A DNA stretch of 64,000 nt from Saccharopolyspora hirsuta (GCF_008630535.1 NZ_VWPH01000003.1:496001-560000); one strand, 5' to 3'. Shown: positions 8,497 through 17,282, counted from the stretch's first letter. Translations and numbers: made by a program. The notes: generated by a model from the letters alone, not told the origin.

Positions 8497-8604
8497 ATGA
8501 CGAAGCGAACCCAGGACACCGTTCTCGTGGCAGTGCTGACCGGAATCGCGGCTTTGGCGGGGGTGATCATGATGCAGCTCATGAGCGGCTTAGGCGCCGG
8601 GTAG
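8497..8604 (+). CDS. 35-residue membrane peptide
   Basis: ATG at 8497 with GGAG 2 nt upstream (tight spacing). The product has a basic head (MTKRTQD), one membrane helix (TVLVAVLTGIAALAGVIMM) and a short tail. No family recognised. It lies downstream of the CCGATCGG-like palindrome pair and between the ABC-F gene and the deaminase gene. Its size, helix and upstream palindromes recall the protein at 363-626; both may be accessory peptides of the two-component/ABC module, which is inference. Confidence 0.4.
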   Translation: MTKRTQDTVLVAVLTGIAALAGVIMMQLMSGLGAG

Positions 8605-8624
8605 ATGTCCGGCAGAATGCGGGC

Positions 8625-9956
8625 ATGCCGATCGCACTACGCCTGCACGCGCCCATGGTCCTGCCCTGCGACCCGGGATGCTCGGTCATCCGGGATGCGG
8701 TGGTGGACGTGGACGACACCGGCCGCATCGCGTACTGCGGCCCGCGCACCGGTGCGCCGGAGCGGCCGAACGACGCGGATGTCCGGGAGTGCAGCGGGAT
8801 CCTGCTGCCGGGTCTGATCAACGCGCACGCGCACAGCCCCATGACGCTGCTTCGGGGGATGGGGGGCGAGCTTCCGCTGCTGCGCTGGCTGCGCGAGGTG
8901 ATCTGGCCCGCGGAGGCGAGGCTGCGGCCGTCGGACATCCGGGCCGGTATGGAGCTCGGGTGCGTCGAGATGCTGCGGGCGGGTGTCACGACCAGCGCCG
9001 AGATGTACTTCGACGGGGAGTCGGTGGTCAACGCGACCCTCGCGGTCGGGTCGCGCGTCGTGTTCGCCTCGGCGGTGATCGCCACTCCCGAGCTGGACAA
9101 GCTCGGTGGCTGGCAGGGCATGGTGGACGGCATCAACCGGTGGATCGACGCCGACGGGCTGCGGTTCGGGCCGGGCGACCGGGTCGAGCTGGCCTACGGG
9201 CCGCACTCGGCGTACACGCTGCCGCCGGAGGCGCTGCAGACGATCGGTGAGCAGGCGCAGCAGCGCGGGGCGTTGGTGCACACGCACGTGGCGGAGACCC
9301 TCGCCGAGGACGTCGAGCAGCGGCAGCAGTTCGGTTCGGTGCCCGCACTGCTGGAGAAGCTCGGTGTGCTCGACGGCCGGGTGCTCGCCGCGCACGGCGT
9401 GCATCTGTCCAATGAGGACATCGCGTTGTTCGCGCGCCGCGGGGTCGGGGTGGCGCATTGCCCCGGCTCCAACGCGAAGCTCGCTTCGGGGACGGCGCGG
9501 CTGGTCGACCTGCTGGCCGCGGGTGTCCCGGTCGGCCTGGGCACCGACGGGCCGTCCAGCAACGATGACCTGGATCTGTGGGAGGAGGTGCAGTTGGCAG
9601 GACTCTTCGCGCGCACCCTGACCGGTGACGCGACCGCGCTGAGCGCTCGCACGGCGCTGCTCGCCGCGACCCGGGGTGGGGCTGAGGCGCTGCACCGGGA
9701 CGACATCGGCTCGTTGGAGCCGGGCCGGTGGGCCGACATCGTGCACCTCAACGTCGACAACCCGGCGTTCGCCACCGGGCTGGACGTGCCGGACGACCAG
9801 ATCCTGGCGAACGTGGTGTGGGCTGCGGGCTCGCGTTGCGTCCGGGACGTCTGGGTCGCCGGGGAGCGAGTGCTGCGCGACCGGGAACCCACGCAGGTGG
9901 ACCGCCGAGCGGTGCAGGCGGCCGCCCGCACCGCGGCGCAGCACATCCGGGGCTGA
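8625..9956 (+). CDS. Amidohydrolase, SAH/MTA deaminase-like
   Basis: 443 residues of the metal-dependent amidohydrolase superfamily. The metal-ligand motif LINAHAHSPMTLLRG is near residue 65, followed by VHTHVAET, LAAHGVHL and GTDGPSSN, which closely follows 5'-methylthioadenosine/S-adenosylhomocysteine deaminases (MtaD) and related chlorohydrolases. It would deaminate an adenosine-type nucleoside or a related N-heterocycle in the cytoplasm. An AGAAT -10-like box lies 7 nt before the ATG, so it may be leaderless. The exact substrate is not decided by these motifs. Confidence 0.8.
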   Translation: MPIALRLHAPMVLPCDPGCSVIRDAVVDVDDTGRIAYCGPRTGAPERPNDADVRECSGILLPGLINAHAHSPMTLLRGMGGELPLLRWLREVIWPAEARLRPSDIRAGMELGCVEMLRAGVTTSAEMYFDGESVVNATLAVGSRVVFASAVIATPELDKLGGWQGMVDGINRWIDADGLRFGPGDRVELAYGPHSAYTLPPEALQTIGEQAQQRGALVHTHVAETLAEDVEQRQQFGSVPALLEKLGVLDGRVLAAHGVHLSNEDIALFARRGVGVAHCPGSNAKLASGTARLVDLLAAGVPVGLGTDGPSSNDDLDLWEEVQLAGLFARTLTGDATALSARTALLAATRGGAEALHRDDIGSLEPGRWADIVHLNVDNPAFATGLDVPDDQILANVVWAAGSRCVRDVWVAGERVLRDREPTQVDRRAVQAAARTAAQHIRG

Positions 9957-10262
9957 GCGCACTGGAGTCGGAGCCGCGCCAGGGCCGGGGCTGTACCGGG
10001 GCGGGCCGCGCGAGGTCAGGGCCGCAGCTGGGCTGAACCGGCAGCTGAGGGCTGAACCGTACGGGGTTAGGGCCGCGCAGGAGCGGGCCGCAGCCGGACA
10101 GGGCCGAATCGAAGGCTGAGACTCAGCCGGACAGAGCGGTACCGGGGGCCGAGCCGCAGCCGGGCGGTGCTGCGGGCGTCGGCGTTCGGCACGGCGGGCC
10201 TCAGCGCCGCCGACCTTCGCCGGGCCGGAGCTGAGGCCCTGCCACCGCAGGTGTCGGCGCGG
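9957..10262. other. G-rich degenerate repeat stretch, no gene
   Basis: These 306 bp separate two gene 3' ends. They are full of short degenerate repeats of the type GGGCCGCAGC and GGGCTGAACCG (the latter twice near 10032-10060). No open frame with family similarity and no clean terminator hairpin was seen. Confidence 0.4.
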
Positions 10263-10946
10263 TCAGGACGGCCGGATGACGATCTCGGTGAGGTGGGCGT
10301 CGGCGCTGGCGCGCACCGCGGACACGATCGGCCCGGCCACCGACTCGGGGCGCAGGTAGTGGTCCGGCTGGAACTCGGCCTGCTCCTGCTCCCGGACGCT
10401 GCGCTGCATGTCGGTGGCGGTGCGACCGGGGAACACCGAGGTGACCCGCACGCCGTTGGCGGCTTCCTCGGCGCGGAGCACGTCGGCGAAGGCGCGCAGC
10501 GCGAACTTGCTCGCGGCGTAGGAGCCCCAGTTCGGCTTCGCGGACAGCCCGGCGCCGGAGTTGACCAGCACGACGTGGCCCTTGCTCGCCCGCAGCGCGG
10601 GCAGCAGGAGCCGGGTCAGCTCGGTGACCGCGAACAGGTTCAGCTCGAACGTGCGCCGCCAGGAGTCGCTGGTGGCGTCGGCGACCGTGGCCAGCTCGAC
10701 CAGACCGGCGCTGTGCACCACGACGTCGAGCCGGTCGATGTCGGCGACCGCGTCGGCGACGGCCTGGTGGTCGGTGAGCTCGACCGGCCACGGCTTGGCG
10801 CCGGGGAGCTCGTCGACGAGTGCTTGCAGCGCGTCGGCGTCGCGCCCGCCCAACAGCAGATCGTGCGTGTCGGAGAGCGAGCGGGCGACGGCGGCACCGA
10901 TGCCTCGTGAGGCACCGGTGACCAGGGCAATTGGGCGTTCGGGCAT
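10263..10946 (-). CDS. Short-chain dehydrogenase/reductase
   Basis: 227 residues with the classical SDR pattern: cofactor loop TGASRGIG near residue 11, NSGAG with the catalytic Ser, and YAASK with catalytic Tyr and Lys. The C-terminus is short. TACCGT lies 6 nt before the ATG, suggesting a leaderless transcript. It reduces or oxidises an unknown carbonyl or alcohol with NAD(P)(H). It stands alone, divergent from the MFS gene at 11048. Confidence 0.85.
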   Translation of the reverse strand: MPERPIALVTGASRGIGAAVARSLSDTHDLLLGGRDADALQALVDELPGAKPWPVELTDHQAVADAVADIDRLDVVVHSAGLVELATVADATSDSWRRTFELNLFAVTELTRLLLPALRASKGHVVLVNSGAGLSAKPNWGSYAASKFALRAFADVLRAEEAANGVRVTSVFPGRTATDMQRSVREQEQAEFQPDHYLRPESVAGPIVSAVRASADAHLTEIVIRPS

Positions 10947-11011
10947 GCCTCAACGGTAGCGTCGGCGGGTTGTGGCGCAGTCACCGGCCGTCCCAACCAG
11001 CGGGCAGCCCC

Positions 11012-11040
11012 TTGACCCGAAGGGGGGATGGGGCTTAGGT
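11012..11040 (+). promoter_or_regulatory. Consensus housekeeping promoter
   Basis: TTGACC (11012-11017), 17-nt spacer, TTAGGT (11035-11040); the GTG start of the MFS gene follows 7 nt later. A near-consensus SigA-type promoter for a leaderless mRNA. Confidence 0.7.
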
Positions 11041-11047
11041 CACTCGC

Positions 11048-12379
11048 GTGAGCGGAGTCGAGGCTGCCCCTGCCGCCGTGCAGAACCGGATCCTGCGCAA
11101 GGTCGCGGTGCGGCTGATGCCGTTCCTGTGCCTGCTGTACTTCGTCAACTACCTGGACCGGGTCAACATCGGCTTCGCCGGCCCGAACGGGATGAACGAC
11201 GAGCTCGGCCTGACCGCGACGGTCTTCGGCTTCGCCTCGGGCATCTTCTTCATCGGCTACCTGGTGCTGGAGGTGCCGAGCAACCTCGCGCTGCACCGCT
11301 TCGGGGCGCGCAAGTGGCTCGCCCGCATCATGATCACCTGGGGCGCGGTGGCGACCGCGATGGCGTTCGTGCCCAACGCCACGACCCTGGTCGTGCTGCG
11401 CTTCCTGCTCGGCGTGGCCGAGGCCGGGTTCTTCCCGGGCATCATCCTGTACCTGACGTACTGGTTCCCGGCCGCGCAGCGGGCGAAGGCGGTCGCGCTG
11501 TTCATGACCGCGGTGCCGGTGTCCAGCGCGATCGGCGCCACCGTGTCGAGCGTGCTGATCAGCAGCGGCCACGGGATCTTCGGCCTGTCCGGCTGGCGGT
11601 TCATGTTCCTGGTCGAGGGCGTTCCGGCGATCCTGCTGGCGTTCGTCACCTGGTTCTACCTGACCGACCGCCCGTCGGAGGCGAAGTGGCTGACCGCCGA
11701 GGAACGCACCTGGCTGGGTGAGCAGCTGGCGGCGGAGCGCGCGCAGACCGAGGCCGAGCACAGCTGGCCGCTGCGCAAGGCCCTCACCCACCCGCGGATC
11801 CTGGCCCTGGCGTTCGTGTACTTCGGCATCGCCTACGGCCTGTACGCGCTCGGGTTCTTCCTGCCCACCATCATCAAGGGCTTCGAACAGCAGTACGGCA
11901 CCGAGCTGTCCACCATGGAAACCGGTTTGATCACGGCGGTCCCCTACGTGATCGGCGCGGTGGCGATGGTGGTCTGGAGCGCGCACGGCGACCGCAAGCG
12001 GGAACGCGTGTGGCACGTCGCGCTGCCGCTGCTGCTCGGCGGCGTGAGCATCCCGATCGCGCTGTACCTGGGCAACCCGTTCCTGGCGATGGTCGCGGTG
12101 ACGGTGTGCGCGGTCGGCGTCTGCTCGGCGCTCCCGACGTTCTGGGCGCTGCCCAGCAACTTCCTGGCCGGTGCGGCGGCTGCGGGCGGCATCGCGCTGA
12201 TCAACTCCCTGGGAAACATCAGCGGTTTCGCCGCGCCCTACATCACCGGCGCCCTCAAGGACGCGACCGGCTCCCAGCGCACCGGCCTGTGGGTGGTCGG
12301 CATCGTGATGATCGCAGCGGCCATCACCGTGGTCGCCCTCAAAGCCGCCCCGCGCACGGACTCCCCGGACCGCACCTGA
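11048..12379 (+). CDS. MFS transporter, anion:cation symporter family
   Basis: 443 residues with 12 predicted membrane helices. The N-terminus LMPFLCLLYFVNYLDRVNIGFA and the loop LEVPSNLALHRFGARKW are typical of the ACS family (phthalate, tartrate, 4-hydroxyphenylacetate and glucarate permeases). It probably imports an organic acid with a cation. The GTG start is placed by the promoter immediately upstream (11012-11040) and the match to family N-termini. No catabolic operon adjoins, so the substrate is open. Confidence 0.85.
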   Translation: MSGVEAAPAAVQNRILRKVAVRLMPFLCLLYFVNYLDRVNIGFAGPNGMNDELGLTATVFGFASGIFFIGYLVLEVPSNLALHRFGARKWLARIMITWGAVATAMAFVPNATTLVVLRFLLGVAEAGFFPGIILYLTYWFPAAQRAKAVALFMTAVPVSSAIGATVSSVLISSGHGIFGLSGWRFMFLVEGVPAILLAFVTWFYLTDRPSEAKWLTAEERTWLGEQLAAERAQTEAEHSWPLRKALTHPRILALAFVYFGIAYGLYALGFFLPTIIKGFEQQYGTELSTMETGLITAVPYVIGAVAMVVWSAHGDRKRERVWHVALPLLLGGVSIPIALYLGNPFLAMVAVTVCAVGVCSALPTFWALPSNFLAGAAAAGGIALINSLGNISGFAAPYITGALKDATGSQRTGLWVVGIVMIAAAITVVALKAAPRTDSPDRT

Positions 12380-12384
12380 CCCGC

Positions 12385-13338
12385 TCAGGGCGTGAGGACG
12401 ATCTTCCCGAACTTCCCCGGACCGGACAGGCGGGTGTACGCGTCTTCGTAACCCTGGAGGGGGTAGGTCGCTTCGAGCGGCACCTGGATGCGCCCCTGCG
12501 CCAGGAGCGGGACGACGTGGGTGCGGAGGCGGTGCGCCAGCAGCGCCTTCTCCGCGGGGCTGCGGCCGCGGATGGTCGTCCCGATGAGGCGGGCGCGTTT
12601 GAGCATGAGGTCGAACATCTTCAGCGGAGCGGTCATGCCGCCCTGGACGCCCACGACGAGGACCCGCCCGCCGGTCCGCAGCAGCTGCACGCGGTCCAGG
12701 CAGTCGTCGCCACCCACGAGTTCGACGATGACGTCGAACGGCCCGCAGTCGGCTTCGCCGTCGGGCGTGACGACCGCGAGGCGGTCGTTCTCCGGCACGA
12801 GCGATGCGACCTTGTCGTGGAGCTCGGTGCGCCGCACGCTCGCGACCACATCGGCACCGGAGATCGCGGCGATCTGGATCATCGCGGTGCCGATCCCGCC
12901 AGCCGCACCGGTGATCAGCACCCGTTCTCCGGCGGTGGTGCAGGCCTGGGTGACGAGCGCGTCCCACGCGGTGCTGAAGGCCTCCGGGAACCCACCGGCC
13001 TGCGACCAGGAGAGGGTGTCCGGCACCGGGAGGAGCAGGTCTGCGGGGACGGCGATGCGCTCCGCGTGCGCACCGCCACCGACCAGCGCCATCACGCGCT
13101 CGCCCGCGCGGACGTCTCGCACCGCCGAGCCCACTTCGAGGATCTCGCCGGAGACCTCCAACCCCGGGATGTCGGCGGGCCAGCCGACGGGCGCCGGGTA
13201 GTCCCCGCGCGCTTGCTGCAGGTCCGCGGCGTTGAGCCCGGCGCCGCGGACACCGATGAGTACCTGGTCCGGTTGGAGCACGGGTTCCGGGCGCTGTCGG
13301 AGCTCGAACCGACCATCGACGATGGTGACTGCGCGCAT
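12385..13338 (-). CDS. NADPH:quinone reductase-like MDR oxidoreductase
   Basis: 317 residues of the medium-chain dehydrogenase superfamily. The N-terminal GroES-like part (GLNAADLQQARGDYP) lacks the catalytic zinc ligands, as in quinone oxidoreductases. The nucleotide motif is GAAGGIGTAMIQIA, and the C-terminus GPGKFGKIVL is typical of the family. TAGCAT lies 6 nt before the ATG (leaderless). It converges with the MFS gene, with only 5 bp between the stops. Confidence 0.85.
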   Translation of the reverse strand: MRAVTIVDGRFELRQRPEPVLQPDQVLIGVRGAGLNAADLQQARGDYPAPVGWPADIPGLEVSGEILEVGSAVRDVRAGERVMALVGGGAHAERIAVPADLLLPVPDTLSWSQAGGFPEAFSTAWDALVTQACTTAGERVLITGAAGGIGTAMIQIAAISGADVVASVRRTELHDKVASLVPENDRLAVVTPDGEADCGPFDVIVELVGGDDCLDRVQLLRTGGRVLVVGVQGGMTAPLKMFDLMLKRARLIGTTIRGRSPAEKALLAHRLRTHVVPLLAQGRIQVPLEATYPLQGYEDAYTRLSGPGKFGKIVLTP

Positions 13339-13411
13339 GACGCGATGCTAGGACGGAGCGACAACCGACATCGGCGCACCAACCCAGGCGGCACCCCCGC
13401 TGCTGCGGGGT

Positions 13412-14032
13412 TCAGCGGAGTTCGGCCGCCAAACCGACGATCTCCCGGCTGAGCTCGGTGAGACCGGGGTCGCGCTCGGCCACCGCTCGCACGAGCTCAG
13501 CGAACCGGTCGTGCCAGTCGCCACCGGGATCTGGGGCGCCGATGCGCTGAAAACCGCGTGACAGCAATCCATCCGCATTTTCGAACTGACCGCGCAGCAC
13601 GGACTTGCACGCGCCGATCGCGTTCATCGCAGCGCTTTCCGGAAGCGACCACTCCGTCCCGCGCGCGTCCGGGTTGTCGACGTCGGCAGTCTCGTCGAAG
13701 GCCCGGGATGCCGCCCAGATTGCCAGGTCCAGCCGCCAGAACAGCGGAACTCCGCGGAACCGCGCGAAGATCAACCGACGCACGGTGGACCGCTGGAACT
13801 CCGGCGACGACCGCACCGATGCGACCTCGGCCACGCTCCCGAGCAGCCCGGGCAACCGCTCGACGCACTGCGCCACCGTCCCGTCCGGAACGACCCAGGC
13901 GAGGTCGATGTCGCTGTGCTCGTCGGCGGTGCCCGCCCCCAGCGACCCGATCAACGACACGCGCGAGCCGGGAACCGCGTCGGTGAGCGAACGGCGAACA
14001 GCGGCGGCGAACGCGAGTTGATCCCGGAACAC
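13412..14032 (-). CDS. Nucleotidyltransferase-domain protein
   Basis: 206 residues. The N-terminal motif GSLGAGTADEHSDIDLAWVV is the GS...DxD signature of the Pol beta/nucleotidyltransferase superfamily. The rest resembles small aminoglycoside-nucleotidyltransferase-like proteins of unknown substrate. GTG start with TAGTGT 6 nt upstream (leaderless). It lies back to back with the leader of the DHA2 efflux gene; a role in antibiotic modification is possible but unproven. Confidence 0.7.
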   Translation of the reverse strand: MFRDQLAFAAAVRRSLTDAVPGSRVSLIGSLGAGTADEHSDIDLAWVVPDGTVAQCVERLPGLLGSVAEVASVRSSPEFQRSTVRRLIFARFRGVPLFWRLDLAIWAASRAFDETADVDNPDARGTEWSLPESAAMNAIGACKSVLRGQFENADGLLSRGFQRIGAPDPGGDWHDRFAELVRAVAERDPGLTELSREIVGLAAELR

Positions 14033-14078
14033 GGGCCGACACTAGCCGCCGCGCACAGCGCTGGCGGTGATCCGGCGG

Positions 14079-14120
14079 CGGAAAAATGCCGCGACCGGGC
14101 CTGGCCGGTCTTGATAGCCT
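14079..14120 (+). promoter_or_regulatory. WhiB7-type promoter of DHA2 efflux gene
   Basis: CGGAAAAAT (14079-14087), exactly 27 nt, then TAGCCT (14115-14120); the leader ORF ATG follows after 7 nt. Both spacings are the same as at erm (20410-20451). Confidence 0.7.
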
Positions 14121-14127
14121 CGGTGCC

Positions 14128-14184
14128 ATGTCCGGAGCTTCTGCCGCAGCCGCTGCTGCTGTGACCCGCACGCCCCGCTCCTAG
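14128..14184 (+). CDS. Leaderless 18-residue leader peptide of efflux gene
   Basis: ATG 7 nt after the -10 box. The peptide MSGASAAAAAAVTRTPRS has a run of six alanines and ends in TRTPRS, resembling the erm leader (ending FTRLRSA). TAG stop at 14182-14184. A likely ribosome-stalling sensor; the arrest residue is not known. Confidence 0.6.
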   Translation: MSGASAAAAAAVTRTPRS

Positions 14185-14213
14185 CGGCGGCGCGGTCCTC
14201 CTGAACGTTCCGT

Positions 14214-14236
14214 CGCTTCGCGTCCAGACCGAAGCG
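14214..14236 (+). terminator. Attenuator hairpin between leader and efflux gene
   Basis: CGCTTCG (14214-14220) pairs with CGAAGCG (14230-14236), followed by GCTCTTTC, a short T-rich tract. The position after the leader stop and 46 nt before the efflux start fits a transcription attenuator. Confidence 0.5.
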
Positions 14237-14281
14237 GCTCTTTCGTGCTGCTCGGATTCACCTCGAGCAACGGAGTTCTCC

Positions 14282-15643
14282 TTGCAAACGGACATCCCCG
14301 TCCAGCGCCGGTCCACCGGCGCGCGGCCATGGCTCGTCCTCGGATCCCTGGCCATGCTCCAGTTCCTGATCGCCGTCGACGTCACGGTGGTCAACATCGC
14401 GCTGCCCTCGATCGGCGCCGAGTTCGGCGTGGACGAACGCGTCCTGACCTGGGTGGTCGTCGGCTACGCCGTCACCGGCGGCGGGTTGCTCATGCTCGGC
14501 GGCCGCTTGGGCGACGTGCTCGGCCGACGCCGGGTGCTGCTGGTCGGCACCGCGGTGTTCGGCGGGGCCTCCCTCCTGGCCGGGCTGACGCAGACGTTCC
14601 CGCTGCTGGTGGTCGCGCGACTGCTGCAGGGCGCGGGCGAGGCGATCGCGCTCCCGGCGGCGATGGCGATGATCGTGCTGACCTTCCCCGAAGGAGCGCG
14701 CCGAACGCGTGCGCTGAGCGTGTGGGCGGTCGTCGCGAGCGCCGGTCTCGTCCTGGGATTCGTGCTGTCGGGCGTCATCACCGAACTGCTCGGCTGGCGG
14801 TGGATCTTCCTGGTCGCCGTCCCGTTCACGGTGTACGTGGTCTGCGCGGCGCTGGTCCTCGTCCCGGCGGACCCACCGGGCGAGCGCAAGCCGCTCGACC
14901 TGCCCGGGTCGTTCCTGCTCACGGCGGCTCCCCTGCTCTTCGTGCTCGGAGTCGTCGAGGCGGGTGAGAGCGGGCTGGCGCCGCTGGCCCTGATCGGCGC
15001 GGTGCTCGCAGGCGTCCTGTTCGTCGTCGTGGAGCGCAAAGCGCCGAACCCGCTGATCCCGATGTCGTTCTTCCGCAACCGCACACGAGTCCGCGCGAAC
15101 CTCGCGACTGCGCTGCTCAGCGCCGCGCTGTCCACGTCGTTCCTGCTGTTCACCTTCCAACTCCAGCAGCGCGCGGGCCTGACGCCGTTCGCCGCGGGAG
15201 TGGCGCTGCTCCCCTTGGCGGTGGCGCTGGTCGCGGCGGCGACCTTCGTGCCCCGCATCGTCGGGCGCTGGGGTTCGCGCACCTGCGCGGTCGTCGGCAT
15301 CGCGTCGACCGCGGCGGGCATGGTCGCCATCGCCGCGGGAGCCCAGCTCGGCGCGGGCGCGATCGAGACGATCCCGGCGATGGTCCTGATCGCCGCGGGC
15401 ATGGGCTTCGGCCTGGTCGGCCTCCAGCACGCGGCGGTCACCGGCGTCACCGACGACGACGCGGGCGTCGCCTCGGGCGTCCAGCGCGCCGCTGATCAGC
15501 TCGGCGGCTCGGCGGGCGTCACGCTCTACATCGGAATCGGGTTCGCACCCGCGGTGTCCGACGTCCACTCCTTCGCCGTCAGCTGCGCGCTGGCACTGGC
15601 AGGGCTCCTCGCCGCCGCGCTGATCGCGTGGCGCATCGCCTGA
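14282..15643 (+). CDS. MFS drug efflux transporter, DHA2-like
   Basis: 453 residues, hydrophobic throughout, apparently 12-14 helices. The N-terminus FLIAVDVTVVNIALPSIGAEF carries the motif typical of multidrug H+ antiporters (LDxTVVNVALP type), and motif A reads GGRLGDVLGRRR. The TTG start is chosen because GGAG lies 7 nt upstream. Preceded by a WhiB7-like promoter, a leader ORF and a terminator hairpin, so antibiotic-induced expression is likely. Substrate unknown. Confidence 0.87.
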   Translation: MQTDIPVQRRSTGARPWLVLGSLAMLQFLIAVDVTVVNIALPSIGAEFGVDERVLTWVVVGYAVTGGGLLMLGGRLGDVLGRRRVLLVGTAVFGGASLLAGLTQTFPLLVVARLLQGAGEAIALPAAMAMIVLTFPEGARRTRALSVWAVVASAGLVLGFVLSGVITELLGWRWIFLVAVPFTVYVVCAALVLVPADPPGERKPLDLPGSFLLTAAPLLFVLGVVEAGESGLAPLALIGAVLAGVLFVVVERKAPNPLIPMSFFRNRTRVRANLATALLSAALSTSFLLFTFQLQQRAGLTPFAAGVALLPLAVALVAAATFVPRIVGRWGSRTCAVVGIASTAAGMVAIAAGAQLGAGAIETIPAMVLIAAGMGFGLVGLQHAAVTGVTDDDAGVASGVQRAADQLGGSAGVTLYIGIGFAPAVSDVHSFAVSCALALAGLLAAALIAWRIA

Positions 15644-15679
15644 GCCGGGCCGGGCAGGCGACCTGCCGCCTGCCCGGCT

Positions 15680-16276
15680 TCACGAGGAGGTCCGGCTCCG
15701 CGCCCAGGCGCGCAGCTGCGGCTGGATCTCGTTCAGGAAGTCGGACTTCGCGCGTGTGTAGTCGTCGTAGTCCGGAGCGTCCGCGTGCTGCTCGGCCAGG
15801 GCGCGCTTGATCTGCTCGTAGCGGCGCGCTTGGTCGGGGTGGTGGCGCAGCCAGTCGCGGAACTCGACGACGAATTCCGCGAAGGGGGAATCGGTCCGGC
15901 GGATGTGCAGGATGGCGGCTTCGGCGGGAGCGTGGAAGAGCCGCTTCTCGTAGCGCGCGGCATCAGCGCGATCACCGGGCCTGGGAGTGTCGCGGTGAAC
16001 CCCCGGGGAATCCGGTCGCGCGCCGTGAGCGGGGACGAAAGGCGTCGGTGCGAGGACATCGGCGAGCTCGGCCAGACCCGGCAGGGACGGCATCCGCACC
16101 TGCAGGTCCACGATCGGCTTCGCGGCGAGGCCCGGCACCGCGGTGGAGCCGATGTGCTCGTAGACGAAGCGGTCGGCCTCGTCGAGCGGCGCGAACGCGG
16201 CGCGCACTTCGCCGAGCAGCTGCTGCGCTCGTGCTGGCCACGCTGGATCGTGGGCGACGATGACGGCCGGTGGCAT
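15680..16276 (-). CDS. GrpB/UPF0157 nucleotidyltransferase-fold protein
   Basis: 198 residues with the family hallmark EHIGSTAVPGLAAKPIVDLQV near residue 42, followed by YEKRLFHAP and FRDWLRHHPD. GrpB-family proteins (UPF0157) share the nucleotidyltransferase fold; some act on CoA or nucleotides and most are unassigned. The ATG at 16276 is preferred because TAGCGT lies 7 nt upstream and the frame beyond it lacks similarity. Confidence 0.8.
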   Translation of the reverse strand: MPPAVIVAHDPAWPARAQQLLGEVRAAFAPLDEADRFVYEHIGSTAVPGLAAKPIVDLQVRMPSLPGLAELADVLAPTPFVPAHGARPDSPGVHRDTPRPGDRADAARYEKRLFHAPAEAAILHIRRTDSPFAEFVVEFRDWLRHHPDQARRYEQIKRALAEQHADAPDYDDYTRAKSDFLNEIQPQLRAWARSRTSS

Positions 16277-16297
16277 GCGGCGGACGCTACCAAGGTC

Positions 16298-16337
16298 GTG
16301 AGTGCTTTCTGGTGTTCTGGCACCAGAAAGCACTCAC
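16298..16337. repeat. Perfect 17-bp inverted repeat hairpin
   Basis: GTGAGTGCTTTCTGGTG (16298-16314), a 6-nt loop, then its exact complement (16321-16337). It resembles the GTCGTGAG hairpins at 38502-38604 and 61676-61721. It is terminator-like, although here it lies upstream of the GrpB start and no gene ends at it. Confidence 0.6.
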
Positions 16338-16469
16338 GGGCGACCACCTGCGGAAGGCGGCCTCCCTGGGAGGGGTGCCAATTTCGAGGATTCCCGGGGA
16401 ATTGGTGCTCGGTGGTGGTACCCGGGTGGGGTTGGGGTGGGGGGTGGCGTTTCGGACGTGGCCGGGTTT

Positions 16470-16858
16470 GGGTTCGAAGCGGTGGGTGGTCGGCTTGGGG
16501 AGGCTGCAATTTCAATGAGGTTTTTCCAACCTCGTTCTGAGTGGCGGTGCGGGTGGCGGAACCTCAGCGCCCGCCTGGCTGTGGGTGCCCAACTTGATGT
16601 ATGCCAATACACGGCAGTTGGGCCGTCCTCGCCAGGCGAACGCTGAGAACCCGCGGCGGTGCAAGCTGCGAGGGTGGGCTATGCGCCTAGCGGCGCATGC
16701 GGCACCTGCCGACCGGTGCCGGTCGCCCTTCGCGGCTGCGGTCCACGGCCAGGATGAAAAAGGCTCAATCGAAATTGCGTCGTTCTCGACGGAGGCTGCG
16801 GTGGCGACGTGGGCGATTTCAATCGAAATTGCAGTCGTCACCACTCCTCGGACGGCCG
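16470..16858. repeat. Palindromic host repeat, interrupted copy
   Basis: 16470-16505 is the exact reverse complement of 58847-58882 (36 bp), and 16813-16858 is the exact reverse complement of 58801-58846 (46 bp). At 58.8 kb the halves are continuous. Here they are separated by a 248-bp inserted element (16517-16764) and a partial extra copy of the palindrome (TCAATCGAAATTGC, 16765-16778). Confidence 0.75.
16517..16764 (+). mobile_element. MITE-like hairpin element, copy 1 (248 bp)
   Basis: Begins GAGGTTTTTCC and ends GATGAAAAAGGC, giving weak terminal inverted repeats, and is flanked by direct repeats TCAAT (16512-16516 and 16765-16769). Nested stems: CGCCTGGC/GCCAGGCG (16572-16579/16631-16638), CCCAACT/AGTTGGG (16588-16594/16616-16622) and TGTAT/ATACA at the tip. 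No coding capacity. Copies at 21449-21571 and 47032-47293. Confidence 0.65.
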
Positions 16859-16864
16859 CGATAG

Positions 16865-17282
16865 CGGTCGACGGGCGGAGCCCAGGACGCTGATCGCACG
16901 GCCGTCGTCCTGGTGGTGACGTCGGAGGGCTGCGTCGCCAACCGCGGGTTTCGATGCCTACGGTGCCGGTTTCGCGGGAAATCGCGCCCGACAGGCAGGA
17001 CGACCACAAGGTGGATCCGCCTCCGCAGGGAACCTAGGTTCCCAAGGACAAGCCCCGCTCACCAGCCCCACCGCATCCTTCGGCACGCCAGGGCGACCGA
17101 TTCCTACCGCCGAAGCACAAGCCCCGGCGCACCTGCGAACACGACGCAAGAGCGCGAGATCGCGCCCGTTCGGCACCTCTCCGAAGGCGGTGATACCGGG
17201 CCCGGACCGGTCGGCGGGGGCAACGATCGCGCTGCCGAAGTCCGGGTGGCGACGTCATCACAAGAGCCCCGAAACGCAACGA
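16865..17282. other. Non-coding stretch
   Basis: About 400 bp between the repeat cluster and the phoX terminator. Frames on both strands are low-complexity and resemble no family. It contains one 16-bp perfect palindrome (17028-17043) and no promoter I can defend. Confidence 0.4.
17028..17043. repeat. 16-bp perfect palindrome
   Basis: GGGAACCTAGGTTCCC, self-complementary throughout. It could be an operator, but no gene starts nearby. Confidence 0.4.
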
